Virus record (IMG/VR): IMGVR_UViG_3300010430_000496
Span: 1-22,271 of that record
DNA: 22,271 nt
Strand: one strand, 5' to 3'
From: a virus
This document shows positions 14,366 to 19,868 of this stretch, piece after piece. The notes under the pieces were generated by a model that was given only the letters and a program-made list of their open reading frames with translations, was not told the DNA's origin and did not search any database. The translations under genes and the position numbers were made by a program. The stretch's first letter is position 1. Every line of letters starts with the position of its first letter.

Positions 14366-15229
14366 CTAATTTACGTCTAAAGCATTAAATTCCCTATCCA
14401 TTATGTCAATTGCTTCAAAAATACTGTGTGCAATCTGTGGCACTATTGCGTTCCCGTAAGCCGCTACACTTTGTCTTCTCCATTTTGGAAAGGTAATGCC
14501 GTCCAGTTCTTGGGGAAGCCCATCATCTCCTCCACAAACAGGGGGGACAGTTGGGAAGTCTTCCCACCTATTTCGTATCGTTTGGCTATCTCGTCCGATA
14601 GATTCCCCTTGCCCCTGTCTACTGATGGGTTCGATCTTTCCTGTTGAGCTATCGGTGTCGGGAGCATTCCCGATTCGATCAAGGCTGTAAACATCGACTT
14701 TCCTCCCTGCTTGAAGTCGCTCTTTCTGCCCGTCTCCGTCGTGATTGTGGGCAACAAACCAAACTCGCATCCGTCGGTGGGGAGCGTTCTTGGCACAAGC
14801 TGGTATAAGATACGGTTGTACGGAGTACCCAAGATTTTCCAAGTCAACGCACACCTCTTCGAAAACCATTCCGTCTGACCACCCAACAAGACCTTTGACA
14901 TTTTCGCCAACCACGTATCGTGGACGACACTCTCTGATAACTCTAAGCATCGACGGCCACAAGTGGCGGTCGTCTTCTGTTCCCTTGCGTTTTCCTGCGA
15001 CGCTAAACGGTTGACAGGGGAATCCTCCGCTGAGGACATCAATTCGTCCTCGATACTTATTTGCGTCCATCGTTCTGACATCATCATATAGTTTAGAATT
15101 TGGGAAATGGTGGGCTAGAACTTTCTGACCAAACTCATCGCGCTCACAATGGAAGATGTTTTCCCATCCCATCCATGAGGCTGCAAGATCGAATCCTCCT
15201 ATGCCCGAAAATAGAGAACCATGTGTCAT
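14366..15229 (-). CDS. DNA C5-cytosine methyltransferase, orphan
   Basis: It transfers a methyl group from S-adenosylmethionine to C5 of cytosine. All key motifs are present: motif I FSGIGGFD (residues 7-14), motif IV GGFPCQPFS with catalytic Cys72, motif VI GENV (Glu109), motif VIII NAPHRRMRVWFVA (148-160), and a C-terminal motif IX/X RRQSVAAYGNAIVPQIA (about 251-267). The target-recognition part between VIII and IX is short (about 90 residues) and polar. At 287 residues it is compact, as in phage enzymes. No endonuclease gene lies beside it, so it probably protects phage DNA from host restriction. A second long frame lies inside the gene (see the separate entry). The stop is four bases before ninG. 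Confidence 0.93.
   Translation of the reverse strand: MTHGSLFSGIGGFDLAASWMGWENIFHCERDEFGQKVLAHHFPNSKLYDDVRTMDANKYRGRIDVLSGGFPCQPFSVAGKRKGTEDDRHLWPSMLRVIRECRPRYVVGENVKGLVGWSDGMVFEEVCVDLENLGYSVQPYLIPACAKNAPHRRMRVWFVAHNHDGDGQKERLQAGRKVDVYSLDRIGNAPDTDSSTGKIEPISRQGQGESIGRDSQTIRNRWEDFPTVPPVCGGDDGLPQELDGITFPKWRRQSVAAYGNAIVPQIAHSIFEAIDIMDREFNALDVN
14464..15087 (-). CDS. Overprinted second-frame protein inside the methyltransferase gene (207 aa)
   Basis: A +1 frame within the methyltransferase gene is open for 207 codons, starting at three successive ATGs (MMMSERWTQ) and ending at a TAG inside methyltransferase motif IX/X. The translation looks like a real phage protein: VNRLASQENAREQKTT, WLAKMSKVLL, CALTWKILGTPYNRILYQLVP, CEFGLLPT, then LSPLFVEEMMGFPKNWTALPF. 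I recall stand-alone phage proteins with the same order (LASQEN, TWK, LYFQLV, GLLPTP, FVEEMMGFP-x-x-W), usually unannotated and often next to methyltransferases. So the frame is likely translated, or is a record of how that family arose. Function is unknown. It is the only long alternative frame I believe. Confidence 0.45.
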   Translation of the reverse strand: MMMSERWTQISIEDELMSSAEDSPVNRLASQENAREQKTTATCGRRCLELSESVVHDTWLAKMSKVLLGGQTEWFSKRCALTWKILGTPYNRILYQLVPRTLPTDGCEFGLLPTITTETGRKSDFKQGGKSMFTALIESGMLPTPIAQQERSNPSVDRGKGNLSDEIAKRYEIGGKTSQLSPLFVEEMMGFPKNWTALPFQNGEDKV

Positions 15230-15813
15230 TCTTCAGGAGAGTAATCATCCAACTTCTTCCTCAGCCGTGTGCCTATACCGTCTCCTTTTAGTTCAGGGTC
15301 TTTGACTTCTACCTTCTCGACCACATCCCGAATAGCAGATGAGCCAACCCTTTCCACTACTTGGTCTTGCCAAGTATACTTTGAATCGTGCAGGGTACGC
15401 TCCATGATTTCGACGCGAACTTCACCCTCATACCTACGGAGGTATTCTAAAATTTCAGGTGTCTTGAGTCGCTCAAACATTTTTCCAAACTTGCCCTTCC
15501 TTACCATAGTGAAGCACTCCCTCAACTCCTCAAGTTTTAGAGTTGGGTGTTCCTCCATTATAGAGTTGCAACAAAATATGAGTTCCGCATCTCCTGAGAT
15601 GGTTGTCTTTGCATTCAACTCTTTAATCAAACCGCCTACTTCTGACATTACCCATGCCCGAATCATACTAGGTGCTTCATTTAAAGCCTTGCGTATGTTC
15701 GTCCCTTCGTGCCAAGCGATCGCAGGAGTAAGTTTTACGTCACCCCCCGTTAGCAATAAACTGCTCAAGGGCGTTAGAGTCGAAATTGTCTTTGTTAAAT
15801 CCTCGTTTTTCAT
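15226..15813 (-). CDS. Putative replication-associated protein (195 aa)
   Basis: The start at 15813 (MKNEDLTKTISTLTPL) lies 74 bases inside the end of the replication initiator gene. An overlap that long is unusual, so a later non-ATG start is possible. The protein is mainly helical: IRKALNEAPSMIRAWVMSEVGGLIKELNAK, then AELIFCCNSIMEEHPTLKLEELRECFTMVRKGKFGKMFERLKTPEILEYLRRYEGEV. This last stretch recurs, from memory, in Bacteroidota phage and mobile-element proteins beside a winged-helix initiator. Position suggests a helicase-loader or initiator partner, but no ATPase motif is present, so the role is inferred. Its stop forms an ATGA overlap with the methyltransferase start. Confidence 0.6.
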   Translation of the reverse strand: MKNEDLTKTISTLTPLSSLLLTGGDVKLTPAIAWHEGTNIRKALNEAPSMIRAWVMSEVGGLIKELNAKTTISGDAELIFCCNSIMEEHPTLKLEELRECFTMVRKGKFGKMFERLKTPEILEYLRRYEGEVRVEIMERTLHDSKYTWQDQVVERVGSSAIRDVVEKVEVKDPELKGDGIGTRLRKKLDDYSPEE

Positions 15814-16378
15814 TCTTCTGTGTTAAGGTTCTACGTTTCCAGGTTCTTGCTGTTGCCTTCCAATCTACAATAGGATTTCCTCCTTTAAGTTTCCATCCTG
15901 TTTGCTCATACCAATCCCAAAACTTCATTGCTTCCTCAGCCTCTAATCCAAGTTCTCTGAAGTGTTCAATGACATCTCCCTCTGATGAGGGCTTCCCTTC
16001 TTTAGTTGGTTTATTATTTGATTTAGTCATTGTATTAGTATGGCTCACTTGAGTGAGGTTGGTAACCACCCTTGAGTGAGGTTCATGTTCTCCCTCTAGT
16101 GAGGTAGTCAACCGTAAAATTCGACGGTTTACACCGTAAGTCACCCTACGATTCCGAGTCACCCAACCCATCTGAACCAATTGCCTCAATGCTTTTTCCA
16201 CTCCACTCTCAGAAATCTGTAAGTGTTCGGCAAGATGCTCGTTGCTTACAAAGCAATCAAGGTTGTTTTTACTAAAGCTGTCTATCTCTACTAGCAATAG
16301 CTTCTGTGTCCATGTTAAGTCGGATGCCTCATAAAGTTTGGCAGGAATCCAAACCCCTCTAAATCTGCGTTTCGTCAT
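15740..16378 (-). CDS. Winged-helix replication initiator-like protein
   Basis: Residues about 1-100 form a winged-helix domain: RGVWIPAKLYEASDLTWTQKLLLVEIDSF, then NLDCFVSNEHLAEHLQISESGVEKALRQLVQMGWVTRNRRV. This is the start-of-replication-protein pattern in which a helix-turn-helix is used to bind the origin. A polar linker (about 115-130) leads to EHFRELGLEAEEAMKFWDWYEQTGWKLKGGNPIVDWKATARTWKRR, a module seen at the C-terminus of phage replication proteins. At 212 residues it is typical in length. It joins the gene before by ATGA. It probably opens the phage origin and recruits the host helicase; the origin itself is not recognised, and may lie within the gene. Confidence 0.75.
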   Translation of the reverse strand: MTKRRFRGVWIPAKLYEASDLTWTQKLLLVEIDSFSKNNLDCFVSNEHLAEHLQISESGVEKALRQLVQMGWVTRNRRVTYGVNRRILRLTTSLEGEHEPHSRVVTNLTQVSHTNTMTKSNNKPTKEGKPSSEGDVIEHFRELGLEAEEAMKFWDWYEQTGWKLKGGNPIVDWKATARTWKRRTLTQKNEKRGFNKDNFDSNALEQFIANGG

Positions 16379-16551
16379 AGCTTGTATTTTGTTTCTCCTG
16401 TCCTTCTGTTCAGCTCATGCCCGATCTCATCAATTTCCTCTCCATATCGGAGATGCTTTGCTTGTCCTAAAGTGTCTGCATAGCGAAACATCAGATAACG
16501 TCTGAGCTTCCTAAGTTCAAACGTCGAGACTTCGGAGTGCTTTGACATCAT
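16375..16551 (-). CDS. Small hypothetical protein (58 aa)
   Basis: The frame starts at two successive ATGs at 16551/16548 (MMSKHSEVSTFELRKLRRYL) and overlaps the HTH gene by 35 bases; a TTG at 16566 is the longer alternative. It is basic and helical, ending RRTGETKYKL. The stop forms an ATGA overlap with the replication initiator, which supports translation. No family is recognised. Confidence 0.5.
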   Translation of the reverse strand: MMSKHSEVSTFELRKLRRYLMFRYADTLGQAKHLRYGEEIDEIGHELNRRTGETKYKL

Positions 16552-16747
16552 CAACTCTTTGTTCAATCATTCCAATCAACTCTTTCGGGTCTGTGTCTGA
16601 CCACTTAGCCATCTGAGGGAGATACATGAAGAATCGTTTGGGGTCTGTATTGTACCACCGATTCACGGTGTTCTTACCTAAGCCAAGAGATTCGTTCAAT
16701 CTCTGATGCGTTCCAAATTTTATCTTAATCCAGGTTTGAAGAGTCAT
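16517..16747 (-). CDS. Small HTH DNA-binding protein (76 aa)
   Basis: A classic helix-turn-helix is visible at about residues 13-35: THQRLNESLGLGKNTVNRWYN, where N-x-x-L-G-L-x-x-x-T-V-x-R-W is the turn and recognition helix. A short tail (ELIGMIEQRVDDVKAL) may dimerise. The length and shape fit a Cro-like phage regulator or a primase/initiator helper. It lies one gene upstream of the replication initiator, so it may control the early block; no operator has been identified. The call of DNA binding is stronger than any specific role. Confidence 0.7.
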   Translation of the reverse strand: MTLQTWIKIKFGTHQRLNESLGLGKNTVNRWYNTDPKRFFMYLPQMAKWSDTDPKELIGMIEQRVDDVKALRSLDV

Positions 16748-16955
16748 TTCTGATTTCGTTAAGTGTTTTCAATATATGCTTTGCGTAGCGTTTTAAACGT
16801 GCAAAGTAAGCATTTGTTTGCTCTCCTTGAATAGAGCCGCAAACATGAACAGCAGTTTCTAAAGCCCATGCCTCGTCTTTACATTCAGGCATTGGTTCAT
16901 CATAAATGAATTCAACTGTTGGGTGGTCAGGAAGGGTAGCTTTTACCTTTCCCAT
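16725..16955 (-). CDS. Small hypothetical protein (76 aa)
   Basis: The protein begins MGKVKATLPDHPTVEFIYDE and has CKDEAWALETAVHVCGSIQG with two Cys, then a basic helical end (YFARLKRYAKHILKTLNEIR). It starts at a TAATG overlap with the gene before and ends 23 bases inside the HTH gene, so translation is likely coupled. No family is recognised; location suggests a replication accessory. Confidence 0.55.
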   Translation of the reverse strand: MGKVKATLPDHPTVEFIYDEPMPECKDEAWALETAVHVCGSIQGEQTNAYFARLKRYAKHILKTLNEIRNDSSNLD

Positions 16956-17434
16956 TACTTAAAAGGGTTTTCCCCAAGACCTGCCATTTGACCATCTACA
17001 CTTGCACGATTTAAAACATCTGGCTCAATTTTAGGAAATGAATCCCTTGCAAAAAGAATCGCTTGGGCAAGTTCACAAGCCTCCTTTAAGTATTCAAACT
17101 TTGCTTTCATATCTCTTGAAGGACACGCGCCCATCATTTGAATTGCACATTTAAATGCCCATGACCTTTCGATTACCTCGCCCCTGTCCCCATCACCTTC
17201 TCCTTGTTTTTGGTAGCCGCCAGGTTTGCTTACTGAACCCCACGAGCCATAAGAGTTTGACCCCTTGACTTCATATTCTGCTTCATCTCCAACCTTAAAC
17301 TTTGGTTGATCGGTCTTGTGGTTTGCACTCACTTCTGTACCGTCCTCAAAAGTGTATAGGAACTTAAATAGGCGACCGTGTGATGGGTGGTCGTATGTTC
17401 CATTTCCTGTAACGTCTGTAATTTTTGCTATCAT
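16955..17434 (-). CDS. Putative ssDNA-binding-like phage protein (159 aa)
   Basis: The N-terminal 65 residues look like a small beta-barrel: IAKITDVTGNGTY, RLFKFLYTFEDGTEVSANHKTD, PKFKVGDEAEYEVKGSNSYGSWGSV. The repeated strand-turn pattern with Gly, Lys and aromatic residues resembles an OB fold. A Gly/Asp-rich linker (GEGDGDRGE) leads to a helix-rich C-terminal half (SWAFKCAIQMMG, EYLKEACELAQAILFARDSF) ending GLGENPFK. I recall this two-part layout in Bacteroidota phages, near recombination or replication genes. Single-strand DNA binding is inferred from the fold-like pattern and neighbours; an alternative is a recombination cofactor. Confidence 0.5.
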   Translation of the reverse strand: MIAKITDVTGNGTYDHPSHGRLFKFLYTFEDGTEVSANHKTDQPKFKVGDEAEYEVKGSNSYGSWGSVSKPGGYQKQGEGDGDRGEVIERSWAFKCAIQMMGACPSRDMKAKFEYLKEACELAQAILFARDSFPKIEPDVLNRASVDGQMAGLGENPFK

Positions 17435-17437
17435 AGC

Positions 17438-17704
17438 TTAACTATTTAAAATGTTTTCTTCTATTGCACTTGTCATCACATTCCAATCAAGGATGCGACT
17501 CAAGTCCTCGGACACGTTTGTGATGTCCACTCTAATCTCCACGACCTCACCATTTACTCTAGATGAGGTGTGAAGCCATATCTTATCTATCTCAAATCCT
17601 GATGGGTCGGGTGGCACATCGTAGCTATTGGATGCTTCTACATCCCAAGCATTGTATTCAACCACCACAACTACATCATCTGATATTTTAAACTCTTTCG
17701 TCAT
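17438..17704 (-). CDS. Hypothetical protein (88 aa)
   Basis: I chose the ATG at 17704 (MTKEFKISDDVVVVVEYNAW); the base triplet before it is TTG, so the longer start is weak. The protein is beta-rich and acidic, with DVPPDPSGFEIDKIWLHTSSRVNGEVVEIRVDITN. It starts 13 bases after the T-run of a terminator, so it needs its own promoter or readthrough. I see no TAnnTTTG box before it. No family is recognised. Confidence 0.55.
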   Translation of the reverse strand: MTKEFKISDDVVVVVEYNAWDVEASNSYDVPPDPSGFEIDKIWLHTSSRVNGEVVEIRVDITNVSEDLSRILDWNVMTSAIEENILNS

Positions 17705-17717
17705 CAAATAACGATTT

Positions 17718-17749
17718 AAAAAAAGCCCCCTACTTATCGGTGAGGAGGC
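17718..17749 (-). terminator. Intrinsic terminator
   Basis: Read on the minus strand, GCCTCCT (17749-17743) pairs with AGGGGGC (17731-17725): seven base pairs including one G-U. This is followed by seven T (17724-17718). It would end transcripts coming from the 18697-17837 genes. The stem's first bases also abut the hairpin at 17749-17786. Confidence 0.7.
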
Positions 17750-17828
17750 GAAACCTGAGATGTATTTACTAGTCTGCTCGGTTTCGTCAGATGCCCATCT
17801 CTCGGCTGTTGTACGATTAGCGGAATCG
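17749..17828 (-). other. Structured non-coding stretch before a terminator
   Basis: No gene lies between 17836 and 17705. On the minus strand this stretch holds a hairpin CGATT-CCGCT-AATCG (17828-17814) and a longer one with arms CGAAACCGAG (17786-17777) and CTC-A-GGTTTCG (17759-17749), ten pairs with one bulged A. Both sit just ahead of the terminator. A 3' untranslated structure protecting the transcript, or a processed small RNA, are both possible. An 11-base match to the tRNA T-arm consensus is present, but no cloverleaf. Confidence 0.4.
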
Positions 17829-17836
17829 AACCACCA

Positions 17837-17989
17837 TCAACCATTATCGCTTTCTTCATGTGCCTTTGCTTTTTTTAATACAGCCATTAGCACCTCATGC
17901 TCATGCAATTTTTCCTTATGGTAATCAATTTGCCATTGCGCGTTTTTAATCAATGTCTCAAACGCTTCTACTTCTTCTAAATTCTTCAT
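17837..17989 (-). CDS. Small helical protein (50 aa)
   Basis: The frame MKNLEEVEAFETLIKNAQWQ... starts at an ATGA overlap with the stop of the 86-residue gene and ends at TGA at 17837. It is charged, with HKEKLHEHEVLMAVLKKAKAHEE forming a likely single amphipathic helix or coiled coil. No family is recognised. The coupled start supports translation. Confidence 0.55.
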   Translation of the reverse strand: MKNLEEVEAFETLIKNAQWQIDYHKEKLHEHEVLMAVLKKAKAHEESDNG

Positions 17990-18246
17990 CCTTCGATCCA
18001 TTTTTTGAGTGTTACTTGCATATCCTTTACTGCATTCATTAGCTTATCTGTTTCTTCATAGCGCATGGTCACATACATTGCTAGTTTTGCTTCAGCCATT
18101 TCCAGCATTGCGTGTATGCCATCATGAAACATCTCCTCCACTAAATCATTTGCCTCTCTTCGTTTGATTTCCGCAACGATTGACGCAAGGTCAATGGCTG
18201 CGTTCATCCAAAACTGTTCGCTCTCTCTCTCTTTGATACTCATCAT
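17986..18246 (-). CDS. Helical hypothetical protein (86 aa)
   Basis: The protein starts at two ATGs (MMSIKERESEQFWMNAAIDL) and is almost wholly helical (LASIVAEIKRREANDLVEEM, AMLEMAEAKLAMYVTMRYEE). It follows the 146-residue gene by ten bases. No motif or family is recognised; it may form a dimeric coil. Confidence 0.5.
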   Translation of the reverse strand: MMSIKERESEQFWMNAAIDLASIVAEIKRREANDLVEEMFHDGIHAMLEMAEAKLAMYVTMRYEETDKLMNAVKDMQVTLKKWIEG

Positions 18247-18256
18247 AGCACATCAA

Positions 18257-18697
18257 TTAGACGACAACCCCAACGCTTTGTAGGTAGTCCAAGTTTAAAA
18301 TGTTCTCTTTTTCTTTTACGGCCTTGCTGTAGGTCTTTTGTAAGACCTCTAATCCATTGCTATACTTCTTCAAAAGAGTAGGTATTTGAACATTGAATTC
18401 AAGGATTGCATATCCAAACTCACGTTTAACAATAATACCTTTCTTGACATCCTTCTTCATGCCCTCTTGCTCTACAAGTTCAGAAATGATTATCTCTAAA
18501 TCTTGGTAAGGCTTGCCCCAACCTATGTGTTCTCCAAAGAATCCAATCTCTATCTCACCGCCTCGTGCGTCATCATAGCAAGTTGCATATTTCTTACCAT
18601 CCTTATAGAGAATGCAATTAAAGCCGTCCATGCCGTCATGCCCTTTGTGGAATTTCAAGGATTTAATTCCGTAACCTTCTGTAGTGTGTTTCATCAT
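18257..18697 (-). CDS. Early hypothetical protein (146 aa), first gene of the early block
   Basis: The N-terminal half (IKSLKFHKGHDGMDGFNCILYKDGKKYATCYDDARGGEIEI) matches a pattern I recall in small phage proteins of many groups: [FY]-x-C-x-L-Y-x-D-G-K-K-x-A-x-x-x-D-D-x-x-G-G. The rest is mixed alpha/beta. The function of that group is unknown. It lies directly after the terminator at 18753-18783 and four bases after a TATATTTG box (18702-18709). It begins with two ATGs, so the transcript may be nearly leaderless. That position marks it as the first gene of the early/replication transcript and hence probably an early host-takeover or regulatory protein; this is inference. Confidence 0.6.
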   Translation of the reverse strand: MMKHTTEGYGIKSLKFHKGHDGMDGFNCILYKDGKKYATCYDDARGGEIEIGFFGEHIGWGKPYQDLEIIISELVEQEGMKKDVKKGIIVKREFGYAILEFNVQIPTLLKKYSNGLEVLQKTYSKAVKEKENILNLDYLQSVGVVV

Positions 18698-18701
18698 GAC
18701 A

Positions 18702-18709
18702 CAAATATA
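18702..18709 (-). promoter_or_regulatory. -7 promoter box (TATATTTG) for the early gene block
   Basis: The minus strand reads TATATTTG, an exact match to the Bacteroidota -7 consensus TAnnTTTG, four bases before the ATG at 18697. The expected start of transcription would fall on or beside that ATG. No TTTG is found at the -33 distance, so the call is tentative. Position right after a terminator supports it. Confidence 0.4.
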
Positions 18710-18752
18710 AGGTATTTACCCCATACTTTTACATCCTACCTTATATAAATGC

Positions 18753-18783
18753 AAAAACCCCTAGCTTTTTACAGCTAAGGGTT
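18753..18783 (-). terminator. Intrinsic terminator after the lysis block
   Basis: The minus-strand arms AACCCTTAGCT (18783-18773) and AGCTAGGGGTT (18766-18756) pair over 11 positions with one G-U, around a six-base loop, and run into five T (18757-18753). It separates the tail/lysis transcript and the promoter at 18829-18860 from the early gene at 18697. Confidence 0.8.
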
Positions 18784-18825
18784 CGCTATGATGAATAGCA
18801 AAGCAGAAGGATTTGCTTAACACAA
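18753..18825 (-). ncRNA. Possible small RNA between promoter and terminator
   Basis: If the promoter at 18829-18860 starts transcription near 18825, the transcript would be about 70 bases and end at the terminator. It has no ATG-started frame on the minus strand. It contains a hairpin GCTAT-TCATC-ATAGC (18799-18785) just before the terminator stem. No known RNA family is recognised. Alternatively this is an attenuated leader of the early operon, opened by an antiterminator. Confidence 0.35.
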
Positions 18826-18828
18826 GCC

Positions 18829-18860
18829 CAAATCTAACAATTTACTCTCTCCTTTGCAAA
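18829..18860 (-). promoter_or_regulatory. Bacteroidota-type promoter candidate
   Basis: The minus strand reads TTTG (18860-18857), 20 bases, then TAGATTTG (18836-18829). This fits the Bacteroidota primary sigma consensus of TTTG near -33 and TAnnTTTG near -7 with the expected spacing. It lies just below the holin-like gene and drives towards the terminator and the early genes. An inverted repeat is two bases upstream. Confidence 0.5.
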
Positions 18861-18861
18861 T

Positions 18862-18887
18862 GTCCAAGAAGGGTTACCCTGTTGGAC
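18862..18887. promoter_or_regulatory. Inverted repeat upstream of promoter, possible operator
   Basis: The plus strand reads GTCCAA-GA-AGGGT-T-ACCCT-G-TTGGAC: outer arms of six bases, an inner arm pair of five bases around a single T, and an offset of one base between them. It ends two bases from the -33 element. It could bind a dimeric regulator, or fold in the 3' end of the lysis transcript. There is no T-run, so it is not a standard terminator. Confidence 0.45.
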
Positions 18888-18900
18888 TTATCTCGAACCG

Positions 18901-19062
18901 CTATTTCTTTCGGTTCTTTCCAAACACAACTGCCTGAAGGATGCGAGACAACACGTTTACGATTCGATCGTCTTTCTTTGTCTCGGTCAAGGCCGTGTAA
19001 CTACCTAAAAAAGTGATTGCGGCCAACGCTAGGCTTGCCCAATTTTCAATAATGAATTCCAT
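18901..19062 (-). CDS. Holin-like membrane protein (53 aa)
   Basis: This short gene runs from ATG at 19062 to TAG at 18901: MEFIIENWASLALAAITFLG..., ending FGKNRKK. It has one hydrophobic segment (about residues 8-26), then TETKKDDRIVNVLSRILQ and a basic tail. I recall TM plus [ST]-x-T-K-K-D-D-x-I-V as a common pattern in holin-like proteins of Bacteroidota phages. It overlaps the amidase end by 17 bases and is the last gene of the lysis cassette, which fits a protein that permeabilises the inner membrane to release the amidase. Holin activity is inferred; only the membrane segment and context are seen. Confidence 0.65.
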   Translation of the reverse strand: MEFIIENWASLALAAITFLGSYTALTETKKDDRIVNVLSRILQAVVFGKNRKK

Positions 19063-19486
19063 TGTTCTGATTTAAAAATGAATATTTCTGTTTAACACTA
19101 AACGAAGGGCAAGCCTTCGAGCTGTATTCGTTGTGTCCATGCACACTCATGTGACCAAAAATTAACCGAGCGCAATCGACTATCCTTAGAAAGCTAATCT
19201 CCTGCTCCATAGTCATTGTATCTTTTGGTTCTTGGGTGTCCTTATTTAAGCCCCCAACGTATGCCACACCAATTGAATCATGGTTCTCTCCCTTGGTATG
19301 CGCTCCTATCTTATCTATTGGACGACCAGGCTCAATCGTTCCGTCAATTCCTATGATGTAATGATAGCCAATGTCTGACCAATTGCGAGGTGATGAGGTA
19401 TGCCATTTGCGAATCTCATTTACACTTACCCTCCTTCCTTCAGGGGTAGCTGTGCAATGCAATATGATTCTTTCTAGTTCACGCAT
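19046..19486 (-). CDS. N-acetylmuramoyl-L-alanine amidase (endolysin)
   Basis: This T7 lysozyme-type zinc amidase cleaves the bond between muramic acid and the peptide stem, releasing phage progeny. Start at 19486 (MRELERIILHCTATPEG) is preferred to 19504, giving 146 residues. Zinc ligands and catalytic residues match the family: His10 (LHCTAT), Tyr41 (GYHYII), His118 (GHNEYSS), Lys124, Cys126 (SKACPSF). The His118-Lys-Cys spacing (+6, +2) equals T7 H122/K128/C130. HTKGENHDSIGVAYVGG is the usual substrate-side loop. There is no signal peptide, so it needs a holin; it overlaps the 53-residue membrane gene. No cell-wall-binding domain is attached. Confidence 0.93.
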   Translation of the reverse strand: MRELERIILHCTATPEGRRVSVNEIRKWHTSSPRNWSDIGYHYIIGIDGTIEPGRPIDKIGAHTKGENHDSIGVAYVGGLNKDTQEPKDTMTMEQEISFLRIVDCARLIFGHMSVHGHNEYSSKACPSFSVKQKYSFLNQNNGIHY

Positions 19487-19868
19487 ATTCGCTGTAAAAA
19501 TCACTAAAATCTTCTACGCTTACCATTCCCGAATTGAATCGAACATTTGGGATTTTCTGCCATGTGTACCCGTACCCAACTTCGTAATTGCTTGGGTGTA
19601 TATCTACCTTAATTAAACCTTGAATTTCATCTATTTGAACAAATACTGAGGTATGAGTATCGTATTCGTTGTATTGACTGTACGCATTTAAACGCAATTT
19701 TCGAGTAATTACTTCTGCCATTTCATGCGCTATGTCATCACATATACCGCCTGTACCATACGCTTCACTATAGCCGTCAATTTGATCCCAATCATCATAA
19801 ACATCTTGGGCTACCATAGCTAGGTTTCGTGCTATTCGCTCAATATCATAGATTACATCGTCTATCAT
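19479..19868 (-). CDS. Lysis-cassette protein with possible Cys-His-Asp triad (129 aa)
   Basis: The gene sits between the TM/coil protein (ATGA overlap) and the amidase (eight-base overlap). The protein has an acidic helical N-terminus, then YGTGGICDDIAHEMAEVI (Cys43), DTHTSVFVQID (His72), KVDIHPSNYEVGYGYTWQKIPNVRF (Asp89). Cys, His, Asp in that order, with Cys at a helix start and His at a strand, is the papain/NlpC-like arrangement. I recall G-G-x-C-x-x-I-A ... V-D-I-[PH]-P-x-x-Y-E-x-G-x-G-Y-x-W in unannotated proteins from various phages, always small and without known activity. A cysteine peptidase, amidase or wall-acting helper is inferred; no activity can be shown. Confidence 0.55.
   Translation of the reverse strand: MIDDVIYDIERIARNLAMVAQDVYDDWDQIDGYSEAYGTGGICDDIAHEMAEVITRKLRLNAYSQYNEYDTHTSVFVQIDEIQGLIKVDIHPSNYEVGYGYTWQKIPNVRFNSGMVSVEDFSDFYSEYA

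Noticed and set aside
15269-15826. 185-codon plus-strand frame opposite the 195-residue protein
   Set aside because: It is Ser-rich, antisense to a gene that reads like real protein, and would be the only plus-strand gene in the window.
17819-17835. Possible tRNA on the minus strand, suggested by a T-arm-like GGTGG-TTCGATT-CCGCT
   Set aside because: The 3' acceptor would need TACGATT about 70 bases upstream, and none is present. No D-arm or anticodon arm can be folded, and the upstream bases encode the 50-residue protein.
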